A stretch of 7,192 nucleotides of DNA from Draconibacterium sp. (GCA_016705335.1 JADIYN010000004.1:1-7192), one strand, 5' to 3'; counted from the first letter of the stretch, positions 1 through 6,769 are shown. Notes: generated by a model not told the origin, from the letters alone. Numbers and translations are program-made.

Positions 1-78
1 TGCTAATTGGGCTATAAAAAAGCAGTAAAATTCAACTCAAAAAATATAAAGATTCACTGAATATAAAATTGAAAAAAA

Positions 79-1543
79 TTACTTCCAGATTTTCAAAGCA
101 ATCATTTCTCCAAATTCCGGCAGTTTCAGTTCGTAAATATCTTTGCCAGTGTGACTAAAAAATCCTTTTTTTATTGGTTTACCTGTGTAGGGTGAAACAA
201 ATTCGAAGTTGTATTTTCCTTTGGGAAGATTGATTTTTACCCATTTTGTTGCATTTCCGGTAAAAACAATTGCATACTGACTTCCGGGTTGTGAAATAGC
301 CTGAACCTCTGAACCGGGCGAATGAACTACTACCTGAAAATCGGGTTTCATTTTTACAAAATCAAGCGATTCAATAAAACTGCGGAGGGTTGTTAACTGT
401 TTTCTCAAATTCGTACTTCCACCGCCCGGAGCTTTGTTTACACCGGTTCCGTCTTCTTTTCCAACATAAAATGAATAATCAAGATTGTTAAAAACAGCAC
501 CTCCGGCCATCATAAATTGCCAGGCTTGTCGCAAATATGTAGAGTCTGAACTTCCGGCAAACCCTGATTCATCGAAACTTACAGGGCGATTCCAGCCATA
601 ATTTAAACCAACAGTTTCGGGCCAAACGTAATGAAAGTTAAGGATTGAAACGTTTGGATCCACTTTATCAAGTGAACTTTTAAAGTTGTTGTAGTTCTGT
701 GCAATTAAATGTTTGTTTGTCAAGCTACTTTCTGTTTCAACAACTGTTTTGGCAATCATTTTTTGCCATTCAAGCGACGCTTCCGATGCCATATCTGCCC
801 ACTGAAACCAACCTCCATTATTGGGATTTGGAGTTAACGTTTTTAAAGTCAACATTCCTTTTATTGGATCATCTGCCCAGGGTTCGTTTTGGATTTCATA
901 AAATACATTCCCGAAACCATTTAATTCAAAAACAATTTTTTCGACCATTTTTTGCTGAAATCCTGATAAAATGCCATTCTCAAGGGTATTCGATTTTTCA
1001 CGGTCAAGGTTGGAAAGAAGACTGTTTATGTTATTGTCCGGATTAAACGGGTGGCGTTTCCAGCTTTCATCACTGTAAGTTGAGCAAAACAAAGTTACTT
1101 CAACGATAATATCCAATTCATTTGCCAGCGAAACAAAATCTTCAACCGGTCAAAATATTCAGGGTTCCACTGGCTGAGGTCAAACTTTTCTTTCGCCTTT
1201 TATACAAACCTGTTTCTTCAACCCTTCCAGGGCGTAATAAAACTTCCAACTGCCGGCGCAAGTGAGTTGTTTTCAATACCAAAGCTTTCGGGAATTTCGA
1301 CATAAGAACCCATAAAAACCCTTGTATAATTCATCCCTTCACTATGCATGGTTTCCAGGTATTTTTTATAATCAAAATCAGAATTTAATACCAAACCATA
1401 ATGTTCTGCGGAAGTAACCAAAATGGTGGGTTTTCCTTTATATATAAAGTAATGCGGGTTTTGCGGATGAAGAGAAATAGGTTGCGCAATTGCATTTATT
1501 GCAAGTATTAAAGAAAATAAAATATGACAGTCAGCTTGTTCAT
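79..1543 (-). CDS. Secreted glycoside-hydrolase-like protein (GH5-like TIM barrel plus C-terminal collagen-binding-like domain), frameshifted
   Basis: This is probably an exported glycosidase of the (beta/alpha)8 clan acting on an unknown glycan. The start ATG at 1543 opens a signal peptide (MNKLTVIFYF, then LILAINAIAQ after a one-base shift in a T run near 1513). The family N-terminus follows (HYFIYKGKPT, then TSAEHYG). The frame breaks again near 1225, 1190 and 1140; between the breaks one reads FDLSQWNPEYFDRLK. From 1116 to 79 the frame is open. EIQNEPW places a candidate acid/base Glu at 883-885, and PVSFDESGF places a candidate nucleophile Glu at 568-570, in the order and roughly the spacing of GH5-like enzymes. 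AGGAVFNNLDYSF is also typical. The last 80 or so residues (GSQYAIVFTG to EFGEMIALKIWK) resemble the putative collagen-binding domain (PF12904-like). Reconstructed length is about 488 residues. Clan membership is fairly secure; substrate and exact GH family are not. Confidence 0.8.
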
Positions 1544-1618
1544 GGTAATTTGCTTTATTAATTTAGCGAATAAAAATAGTTAAAAAAGGGATTGGATTGG
1601 AAGGAAATTAGTGATTTA

Positions 1619-1666
1619 GGGACTGAAGGACTGAAGGATTGAGGAATTGAGGGATTGAGGGATTTT
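1619..1666. repeat. 8-bp tandem repeat, about six units, consensus RGGAYTGA
   Basis: Units in register every 8 bases: GGGACTGA (1619), AGGACTGA (1627), AGGATTGA (1635), GGAATTGA (1643), GGGATTGA (1651) and a decayed GGGATTTT (1659). A looser relative (GGGATTGGATTGG) lies just upstream, starting at about 1588. The array sits between the divergent glycosidase and macro-domain genes. There are no unique spacers, so it is not a CRISPR array. The 8-base period is not a multiple of three and no frame through it looks coding. Confidence 0.85.
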
Positions 1667-1731
1667 AATAAACTTCTGCCATTAAAATTCGAACCTTGTT
1701 TTTAACATTGAACTTAATATTAATTCCTTGT

Positions 1732-2234
1732 ATGAATAAAATAGAACTTTACTTAGGTGACATTACAACCCTGGAAGTTGATGCAATTGTAAATGCAGCC
1801 AACACAAGTTTACTTGGCGGCGGCGGGGTTGACGGAGCAATCCACCGGGCCGCTGGGAAAAAGTTGCTTGATGCATGCCGCAAGTTAAACGGCTGTGAAA
1901 CCGGAGATGCTAAAATTACAAAAGGATTCGAACTGCCTGCCAAATATGTAATCCACACGGTTGGTCCGGTTTGGAACGGTGGAAACTACGGCGAATCTGA
2001 AAAACTGGCTTCGTGTTACAAACGCAGTCTTGAAGTTGCCGTTGAAAATGGAGTAAAAACAATCGCCTTCCCAAATATAAGTACCGGGGTTTATGGTTAT
2101 CCAAAATCTGATGCAGCAAAATTGCAGTTCAAAACCGTTACCCGATTTTAACCGAAAATAGCAACATTGAAAAGGTAATATTTTGTGTATTTGATAGCGT
2201 GAACATGGAAATCTACAGGAAATTGATAATCTAA
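1732..2234 (+). CDS. Macro-domain protein (O-acetyl-ADP-ribose deacetylase / ADP-ribosyl hydrolase family), frameshifted near the C-terminus
   Basis: A single macro domain of the YmdB/MacroD type, which binds ADP-ribose and usually removes acetyl or ADP-ribosyl groups from O-acetyl-ADP-ribose or modified proteins in the cytoplasm. I chose the ATG at 1732 (MNKIELYLGDIT) over the TTG at 1696 because it matches the family start; the extra 12 residues are hydrophobic and atypical. Visible motifs are GDIT, DAIVNAAN, the glycine loop GGGGVDGAIHRAAG, YVIHTVGP and the phosphate-binding loop FPNISTGVYGYP. The open frame stops at 2149-2151, but adding one T in the TTTT run at about 2147 restores LTENSNIEKVIFCVFDS and an end at 2232-2234, about 167 residues in all, the usual family length. 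A pair of compensating shifts near 2120-2136 turns AAKIAVQTV into AAKLQFKTV. Substrate specificity cannot be read from the sequence. Confidence 0.92.
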
Positions 2235-2265
2235 ATAAAGTATCTCAAATTCGGGTATTTTTAAT

Positions 2266-2287
2266 ATTGAATTCATTTTCAATTTTT
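2266..2287 (+). terminator. Weak hairpin with T run after the macro-domain gene
   Basis: ATTGAA (2266-2271) pairs with TTCAAT (2278-2283) across a 6-base loop, and a short T run follows. The stem has one G-C pair, so it is a weak candidate in a strongly AT-rich spacer. Confidence 0.3.
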
Positions 2288-2345
2288 AACAATTGAAACA
2301 ATCCTGTCAATTAAATATTTTAAGTTAAATCTCGAAATATAACGC

Positions 2346-2353
2346 TATCTTTG
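2346..2353 (+). promoter_or_regulatory. Bacteroidota-type -7 promoter element TATCTTTG
   Basis: TATCTTTG matches the Bacteroidota -7 consensus TAnnTTTG exactly and sits in the AT-rich gap after the macro-domain gene. No clear TTTG-like -33 element is seen about 20 bases upstream. Transcription would start about 7 bases downstream, giving a leader of roughly 125 bases before the recognisable sigma-factor sequence. Confidence 0.45.
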
Positions 2354-2483
2354 TGCGCGTTTCAGATTTGAGAATTTGTGCTTTATCTGCTGTTCCTTCC
2401 AGTTATTGGTTCATCGATGACCGTTTTTTTAAATCTAAATTTTGCTTCAGTACCTTTTTAAGTAAAATCAAAACCAGTTTAAG
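2354..2483 (+). other. Unexplained segment where the sigma-factor N-terminus should be
   Basis: These 130 bases lie between a promoter-like element and the first recognisable sigma codons. None of the conserved region 1.2/2.1-2.3 sequence of primary-type sigma factors is readable in any plus frame. A possible trace is QFK just before YAVWW, which could be a remnant of the family string GFKFISYAVWW with in-frame loss. The segment is too short for the missing 100 or so residues. It is a leader, a true deletion, or a collapsed or misassembled stretch. Confidence 0.4.
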
Positions 2484-3042
2484 TATGCTGTTTGGTGGAT
2501 TCGCCAATCGATAATGGAAGCAATTTCTGAACACACCCGAATTGTGCGCCTACCCTTAAACCGTATTTCATCAATCCACAAAGTAGCAAAAGCAATACCT
2601 TATCTGGAACAGCAATTGGAGCGCGAACCCACAAATACCGAAATTGCCAATTATCTGGAACTTAGCGTGGAAGAAATTGAAACAATCAATTCAATAAAAA
2701 AGCGCCAGATTTCGTTTGACATGCCATTGACACATGATGGTGAAAGCGATTTCAGTTTATATGATATTGTTCAAAATGAAGATTTTCCTACTCCCGACAA
2801 TCATTTAATGGATGAATCTGTCAGAACAAATATACAGCGCGCATTGCTAAACTAACCGATCGCGAAGCCGGTGTGTTAACAATGAGTTATGGTTTGAACA
2901 ATTCACGGGCTTTGTCTCTTTGTGATATATCGGTTCAATTCGGAACTTCAACTGAGCGGATAAGACAAATAAAAACACTGCTTTAGTTAAGTTGCGAAAC
3001 CTTTTGCAGCATAGTAACGAATACGCAGAAGTAACATATTAA
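2484..3042 (+). CDS. Sigma-70 family RNA polymerase sigma factor (RpoD-like paralogue), N-terminally incomplete and frameshifted
   Basis: Directs RNA polymerase to promoters. The recognisable part starts with YAVWWIRQSIMEAISEHTR, the end of region 2.4 into region 3, ten codons before the ATG at 2514. Region 3 follows (IVRLPLNRISSI, LEREPTNTEIANYLEL), then the region 3.2 linker (DMPLTHDGESDFSLYDIVQN) and region 4.1 (DESVRTNIQRAL). The frame breaks near 2850; the next frame gives KLTDREAGVLTMSYGLN and a region 4.2 helix-turn-helix (LSLCDISVQFGTSTERIRQI). After another break near 2975 it ends ALVKLRNLLQHSNEYAEVTY at 3040-3042. ERxRQI, which contacts the -35/-33 element, is kept, but DISVQFGTST departs from the canonical EIGEKFGLTR, so this looks like a secondary paralogue rather than the main RpoD. 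Regions 1.2 and most of 2, needed for core and -7 binding, are not found. It lies 30 bases before the cold-shock gene. Confidence 0.85.
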
Positions 3043-3072
3043 AAAAATTAATCATTAATACTAAAATAATTT

Positions 3073-3515
3073 ATGGGTAGATCGCAGGAATCTTTTAAAA
3101 AAAAGATGTTAGGAATAAAAAAGAGAAAAAGAAAGGAAAAGCAGCAAAAAAATTAGCCAAAAGAGATGGCGAAAAATCAAGTTTCGATGACATGATTGCG
3201 TATGTTGACGAAAACGGCGTAATCACAAACGAACCAATTGATCCATCAACCAAAACAGAAATTAAACTTGAAGACATTGCAGTGAGTGTTCCAAAAAGGG
3301 AGTGACGAAGAAGTTGATCCTATCAGAAAAGGCACTATCACATTTTTTAATGAATCAAAGGATTTGGTTTTATAAAAGATTTAGAAACCAAACAAGATGT
3401 TTTTGTACATGCAAACAATGTTATTGGCGAAATAAAAGAAGGCAACCTTGTTACTTACGAAGTTGAGAATGGACAACGCGGTCCAAATGCTGTTCGTGTT
3501 CAAATCAGCAAATAA
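3073..3515 (+). CDS. Cold-shock-domain protein, Bacteroidota long form, frameshifted
   Basis: A single-stranded nucleic-acid-binding protein, probably an RNA chaperone. The start MGRSQESFKKK at 3073 leads into a lysine-rich tail (NKKEKKKGKAAKKLAKRDG), then an acidic linker (SSFDDMIAYVDENGVIT, LEDIAVSVPK), then the cold-shock domain DPIRKGTITFFNESK. RNP1 reads GFGFIKD and RNP2 reads DVFVHANN. The end is NAVRVQISK with the stop at 3513-3515. About 148 residues matches the Bacteroidota version, roughly twice the length of CspA. Three shifts must be undone: in the A8 run at about 3097-3104, near 3289-3299 (AAAAAGGG), and near 3358-3362 just before RNP1. A strong hairpin terminator 48 bases downstream closes the unit. 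Transcription may start at the promoter before the sigma gene or in the 30-base AT-rich gap. Confidence 0.9.
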
Positions 3516-3562
3516 TTTGGTTTTTTATTCTTCTTCGATTGTGTTTTTAAAAATATATAATG

Positions 3563-3590
3563 AAAAACTGCAAATTACTTTGCGGTTTTT
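3563..3590 (+). terminator. Rho-independent terminator of the cold-shock gene
   Basis: AAAAACTGCAAA (3563-3574) pairs with TTTGCGGTTTTT (3579-3590) over a TTAC loop. The stem is 12 pairs with one G-U wobble, and the 3' arm ends in T5. It is classic intrinsic-terminator geometry, and the A/T symmetry would let it work in both directions. Confidence 0.85.
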
Positions 3591-3721
3591 CGTGTTATTG
3601 AAGGAATCTTATTTTTTGGATTGGCGAAATACAAGAAACTTTAGCAGAAGTACTAATTTTGACAATTATGAGTTAAGGATTTATTGAATTCGACAAAAAT
3701 TAAGCAATAAAAACATATGTT

Positions 3722-3931
3722 ATGAATGAAAAATTCAGTTGGCTAAAAGGTGATTACTGCTTGGCGTTGTGTTTCTTGGCTGTTTGGCTTGTAAAACCTG
3801 TTATGTTTCAACAGAATTTGCTATTGTTGACGGCATTTTCTGGAATTTTTATCGCAGGGTTTATTGCCGGTCCCCATCGCTTTGATTTTATAACAATTGC
3901 ATTTTACTGCAAATACTACAACCGAACCTGA
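3722..3931 (+). CDS. Small hydrophobic hypothetical protein
   Basis: A 69-residue frame starts at MNEKFSWLKGD with a basic/polar N-terminus. It has two hydrophobic stretches, about residues 13-28 (CLALCFLAVWLV region) and 33-49 (LLLLTAFSGIFIAGFIAG), and ends IAFYCKYYNRT. I do not recognise a family. It stops 7 bases before the DUF1456 start, so the two could be co-transcribed. A competing reading, after a one-base shift near residue 10, gives LLLGVVFLGCLACKTCYV and then STEFAIVDGIFWNF, which looks like a lipoprotein signal with a rough lipobox. Since neighbouring genes all carry indels, the true product may combine these frames. Confidence 0.35.
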   Translation: MNEKFSWLKGDYCLALCFLAVWLVKPVMFQQNLLLLTAFSGIFIAGFIAGPHRFDFITIAFYCKYYNRT

Positions 3932-3937
3932 ATAAAA

Positions 3938-4376
3938 ATGGATAATAACGATATTTTACGACGTACCCGATACGCGCTCGATTTAAACGTTCGAAAATGA
4001 TGGAAATTTTTTTCGCTGGGCGGAATTAAAGCCTCACGCGAAGAAATAAGTCATGGCTGAAAAAAGATATTGACCCTGATTATGTAGGGCTTGTCTGGTT
4101 TTCAACTGGCAACTTTCCAAATGGTTTGATTATCGAAAAAGGGGTAAAAAGAAGGTCCGCAACCCATACCTGAAAAACAACTCAATAACAATATACTCCG
4201 AAAACTCAAAATCGCCCTTAACCTGAAAGATGAAGATATTTTGGATTTGCTGGAATTGCCGGTTTGGAAATCAGTAAACATGAATTGAGTGCCTTTTTTT
4301 CGCCAAACCTGGACAAACCAGTACCGTGAATGTAAAGACCAGGGTTTTGCGAAATTTTCTTAGCGGAATGGGATGA
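3938..4376 (+). CDS. DUF1456 (YehS-family) protein, heavily frameshifted
   Basis: Protein of unknown function; the family is a tandem duplication of an approximately 65-residue helical module. The ATG at 3938 opens MDNNDILRRTRYALDLN. Following the shifts one reads KMMEIFSLGGIKASREEIS, WLKKDIDPDYVG, then FQLATF and NGLIIEK. The second module is NNNILRKLKIALNLKDEDIL, then GLEISKHELSAFF, QYRECKDQ and NFLSGMG, with TGA at 4374-4376. These strings match the DUF1456 pattern in both modules, and about 146 residues is the normal length. At least six frame changes are needed, for example near 3993, 4011, 4055, 4110, 4145, 4250 and 4345. The long minus-strand frame across its 3' half is antisense shadow. 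Confidence 0.85.
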
Positions 4377-4392
4377 AGTATCGGGAAGGACA

Positions 4393-4454
4393 GAGAGCAA
4401 AGAGCTGAGGGCGAAGAACAAAGGGTAGAGGGCAAAAGCAGAGAGCAAAGTGGC
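4393..4454. repeat. Purine-rich imperfect tandem repeat, about 21-bp period, three units
   Basis: Three units, 4393-4412, 4413-4433 and 4434-4454, share a core of the type (G/A)AGAgCAAAG-(n)-GAGGGC. One strand is almost all purine. The array starts 16 bases after the DUF1456 stop. No coding sense is apparent. Confidence 0.65.
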
Positions 4455-4461
4455 AGGAAAT

Positions 4462-4552
4462 ATTAGGCAGTAGGCAAAAACCAGTTATCAGTTGCAAGAA
4501 ACCTGAAGCCAAAAGCCAGTAACCAATGAATTTTCAATATTCAATTTTCAAA
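4462..4552. repeat. Low-complexity intergenic filler with short reiterated motifs
   Basis: The stretch contains AGGCAGTAGGCA, then CCAGTTATCAGT and GCCAGTAACCA, then the AT-rich reiteration TTTTCAATATTCAATTTTCA at 4531-4550. Such reiterated words look like decayed tandem arrays. No gene or hairpin terminator is seen between the DUF1456 stop and the racemase start. Confidence 0.45.
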
Positions 4553-4553
4553 A

Positions 4554-4619
4554 TGTCTTGATACTTGATTCTATTTGTCTTTATACTTGAAGCTAATTGT
4601 CTTGATACTTGATACTAAC
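4554..4619. repeat. 22-bp tandem repeat, three units
   Basis: Units start at 4554, 4576 and 4598, each exactly 22 bases, with the shared pattern TGTCTTgATACTTGAttCTA. Unit 2 differs by T for G at its seventh base (TGTCTTTATACTTGAAGCTA). The array ends 17 bases before the racemase start codon, so it lies in the expected promoter or leader zone of that gene. Confidence 0.85.
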
Positions 4620-4636
4620 AATCTCACATCTAAAAA

Positions 4637-5317
4637 ATGAAAACAATCGGTGTTAATTGGTGGAATGAGTTGGGAATCGTCAGCAGTTTATTACAGTTTG
4701 ATTAATAAAAAGTAAAGGAAAACCTGGAGGGTTTCACTCGTGTAAAAGTATTTTAGTAACTGTTGATTTTGCCGAAATACAACGACTCCAGCATATTGAA
4801 GACTGGGAATCATTAAATTTATTAATGATTCAATCAGCAGAACAACTCGAAGCTGCGGGTGCCGAATTGATTGTTCTCTGTACGAATACAATGCATTTGT
4901 GCAGCCTGTTATCATTAAAACATTTCAATCCCGTTTTGCATATTGCTGAGGCAACAGGTTCAAAAATAGCCGAAGCCGGATAAAAAAGTGGCATTACTGG
5001 GCACTAAATTCACTATGGAAAAGGACTTTTACAAAAGATACTTTTTGAAAATTTTGGCATTGAAGTAATTATCCCCACAGCAACAGAACGTGATTATATT
5101 CATCAGGTAATTTATACTGAACTTATTAGGTGAAATACTGGATGAATCAAGAAAAGGGTTTCAGCAAATTATTAAAATCTTGAGGATTTGGGAGCCGAAG
5201 GAGTTATTCTGGGATGTACCGGAAATACCACTGCTGATTTCGGGTGCCGATAAATATTCTGGTTTTCGACACAACTGCAATTCATGCTGAAAAGCTGTTG
5301 AGTGGGCAATAAATTAA
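4637..5317 (+). CDS. Aspartate/glutamate racemase family protein (YgeA/RacX-like), heavily frameshifted
   Basis: A cofactor-independent two-cysteine amino-acid racemase, probably acting on aspartate or another amino acid. The ATG at 4637 opens MKTIGV; the frame shifts at about 4656 to read GGMSWESSAVYYSLINKK, then GGFHSCKSILVTVDFAEIQ, WESLNLLMIQSAEQLEAAGA, and ELIVLCTNTMH, which carries the first catalytic Cys (4877-4879). Later pieces are KVALLGTKFTMEKDFY, ENFGIEVIIPTATERDYIHQ, GAEGVILGCT with the second catalytic Cys (5215-5217), EIPLLISGADKYS, then VFDTTAIHAEK. At least eight frame changes are needed. The end is uncertain: HAEKLLSGQ stops at 5312, while one extra G gives HAEKAVEWAIN stopping at 5317, which fits the family better. 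About 228 residues is the usual length. Substrate cannot be told from sequence. Confidence 0.88.
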
Positions 5318-5326
5318 TCATCAGAA

Positions 5327-5359
5327 TTTGTGTTTTGAAAATAATATTCAATACTTATG
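5327..5359 (+). promoter_or_regulatory. Possible Bacteroidota promoter for the DUF1080 gene
   Basis: TTTG at 5327-5330 lies 21 bases before TACTTATG at 5352-5359, a 7-of-8 match to TAnnTTTG. The predicted transcript start would be about 45 bases before the ATG at 5412. The match is imperfect and the region AT-rich. Confidence 0.3.
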
Positions 5360-5411
5360 TAATCGACAAATTTGTTAACTTGCTCACTTAAACCATAAAA
5401 ACTACAGTCGT

Positions 5412-6177
5412 ATGAAAAAGTCAATTTTTGCAATCAGTATATTGTCTCTTTATGTTTTGTCGGTTGGAGCAGTTTTAATGCCAAAAGAAAACCTGTTTGG
5501 GACAAAAGCGCGGGTCTGCTGAAGTAATTTTGACGGCTCGCGAAAATGCTCGATGAAAAGTGGACTTACTGGGAAGGCCCACGTTTTTCGTGGAATTGCC
5601 AATAAAATGGGAGATTGTAAACGACCCGGTTGATAATGGAACAGTTGTAAACAGCAACGACCCAAATGCCAAAGGCGGTTTATATGGTTCGCTGATATTG
5701 TTACAAAAAAGCTTATCGCGATTTCGGTTGCATGTCGAATTCCTAATTAGAAACCGGGGGAAACAGTGGTGTTTATTTGCAAAACCGATACGAAATTCAG
5801 GTACTTGACGGCGATACAACCAGCCACGGAATGGGTGCTGTAATCAACGAAACACCATCTCCTTACCATTTGTATATTGGGGTGCATGAAATGGAATTCT
5901 ATGATATAAATTCAGGGCGGCACGTTTGAAAGATAGGGAAGTCGTGAAAAGCAATTGTAACTGTGTATTTCATGGATGCAAAAAAGCTCACACAAATATT
6001 AAAATCAACCAGGTTTGGGGCGGTCCAAATTCAGGAATCGATGGCGGAAATGATGGCGGCAAAGGAATTACCGATATTCCAGGCGGATTAAAATTGCAAG
6101 CTGAAGGACATGATGTTTTGTACCGGAATATTTGGATTGAGGACTGGGATTTGAAAAATGTGGATACTGATTTCTAA
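5412..6177 (+). CDS. Secreted DUF1080 protein (3-keto-disaccharide hydrolase family), heavily frameshifted
   Basis: Concanavalin-like beta-sandwich protein of the DUF1080 family, members of which act on 3-keto-glycosides or bind glycans; likely periplasmic or surface-exposed. The ATG at 5412 opens a signal peptide (MKKSIFAISILSLYVLSV). After a shift the mature part reads SSFNAKRKPVWDKSAG, then FDGSRKMLDEKWTYWEGPR, ELPIKWEIVNDPVDNGTVV, NSNDPNAKGGLYGS, AYRDFRLHVEFLI, the family core GGNSGVYLQNRYEIQVLDG with DTTSHGMGAVINET, then SPYHLYIGVHE, FRAARLKDRE, KKAHTNIKINQVWGG, PGGLKLQAEGHDVLYRNIWI and a stop at 6175-6177. About 255 residues is normal. At least eight indels interrupt it; only 5560-5808 and 5926-6177 stay open for long. 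It stands alone, 94 bases after the racemase, and is followed by a hairpin. Confidence 0.9.
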
Positions 6178-6194
6178 GCTTAAAATTTGCGAAA

Positions 6195-6225
6195 AGGATG
6201 GCATCTCTTTGAGAGATGCCATCCT
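6195..6225 (+). terminator. Perfect 14-bp hairpin after the DUF1080 gene
   Basis: AGGATGGCATCTCT (6195-6208) and its exact complement (6212-6225) flank a TTG loop, 17 bases after the stop. The stem is strong but no T run follows on either strand, so it may be a transcript-end stabilising hairpin or a rho-type end rather than a standard intrinsic terminator. Confidence 0.6.
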
Positions 6226-6288
6226 GAAAGTTGAATCCTTTATCTACAATGTAGCTAAAGAAAGCCATTTTTTGTTTTTGCACCCAAA

Positions 6289-6309
6289 CCGTCGGCTAAA
6301 CCCGAACGG
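6289..6309. other. Bulged stem-loop
   Basis: CCGT-CGG (6289-6295) pairs with CCG-A-ACGG (6302-6309). The stem is seven pairs with one bulged A, over the loop CTAAAC. It is the most GC-rich spot in an AT-rich spacer. No T run follows on either strand, so its function is unknown. Confidence 0.4.
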
Positions 6310-6733
6310 CAAAGGATAAATTTCAAGTAACTTTCGAAATCAATTTGGTTTTAGGAGAACTCTTTTGATGATCAAAATTCCCTCTTATTTTCAAAATAAA
6401 CAGAACTCAACAGTTGATTAATACTCTATCCATTGCCGTCACATTCGTATTACGGATTTGCTTCAATTAATTGATTGATTTGGCTTTAGCCACATATTAT
6501 AAACTGTATTATTTTAACTGTGACTAATACCATTTTTCCTGTTACGCGCTAATCAGTTTCGAACCGCTAAGCGCATACCAAACCGAAGGAGAAAGGTCGC
6601 TAATGGCGAGTATTTGTCTCATTTTCAATTATGATTTGCCAGAGAATATATCCGTTATAAACTGTTTAAATAATTGCTTAACCTAATATATTCCTTATCC
6701 GTAGAGTGTTTTTGAAACTGAAAAATCTACAAC

Positions 6734-6769
6734 TAAAAAGTAAGGGTAGGCTACTCCTTAAAAAGTAAA
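6734..6769. repeat. Direct repeats of TAAAAAGTAA around a quasi-palindrome
   Basis: TAAAAAGTAA occurs at 6734-6743 and 6760-6769, flanking TAAGGGTAGGCTACTCCTTA (6741-6760), whose outer five bases on each side are complementary. A third TAAAAAGTAA lies at 6954-6963 in the next hairpin. The set lies directly 3' of the short minus-strand frame, where it could form an end-of-transcript structure. Confidence 0.45.

Noticed and set aside
699..1046. Plus-strand open frame of 115 codons
   Set aside because: It is antisense to the conserved catalytic part of the glycosidase, shows no family motifs, and has no credible start context.
1749..2119. Two minus-strand frames across the macro-domain gene
   Set aside because: Both are shadows of a clearly conserved plus-strand protein.
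3095..3277. Minus-strand serine/phenylalanine-rich frame
   Set aside because: Its composition is the reverse complement of the lysine/glutamate-rich tail of the cold-shock protein.
3448..3687. Plus-strand frame running out of the cold-shock gene
   Set aside because: It is the wrong frame of the cold-shock C-terminus and reads straight through a strong terminator hairpin.
1619..4619. CRISPR arrays from the 8-, 21- and 22-bp repeats
   Set aside because: Units abut with no unique spacers, they are short and degenerate, and there are no cas genes.
4218..4915. Minus-strand frames over DUF1456, the repeats and the racemase
   Set aside because: They are antisense to conserved plus-strand motifs, and part of the coding would lie in tandem repeats.
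5450..5819. Two minus-strand frames over the DUF1080 gene
   Set aside because: They are antisense shadows; the plus strand carries the DUF1080 signature motifs.
79..6177. Programmed ribosomal frameshifting
   Set aside because: There are too many shifts in unrelated genes, with no consistent slippery heptamer plus downstream structure; sequencing error is simpler.
6068..6283. Minus-strand frame across the DUF1080 end and hairpin
   Set aside because: It would be translated through a perfect hairpin and is antisense to conserved DUF1080 sequence; no family motif.
6555..6600. tRNA-like T-arm on the minus strand (GGTTCGAAAC)
   Set aside because: No acceptor, D-arm or anticodon stem can be built around it and no CCA context is present.
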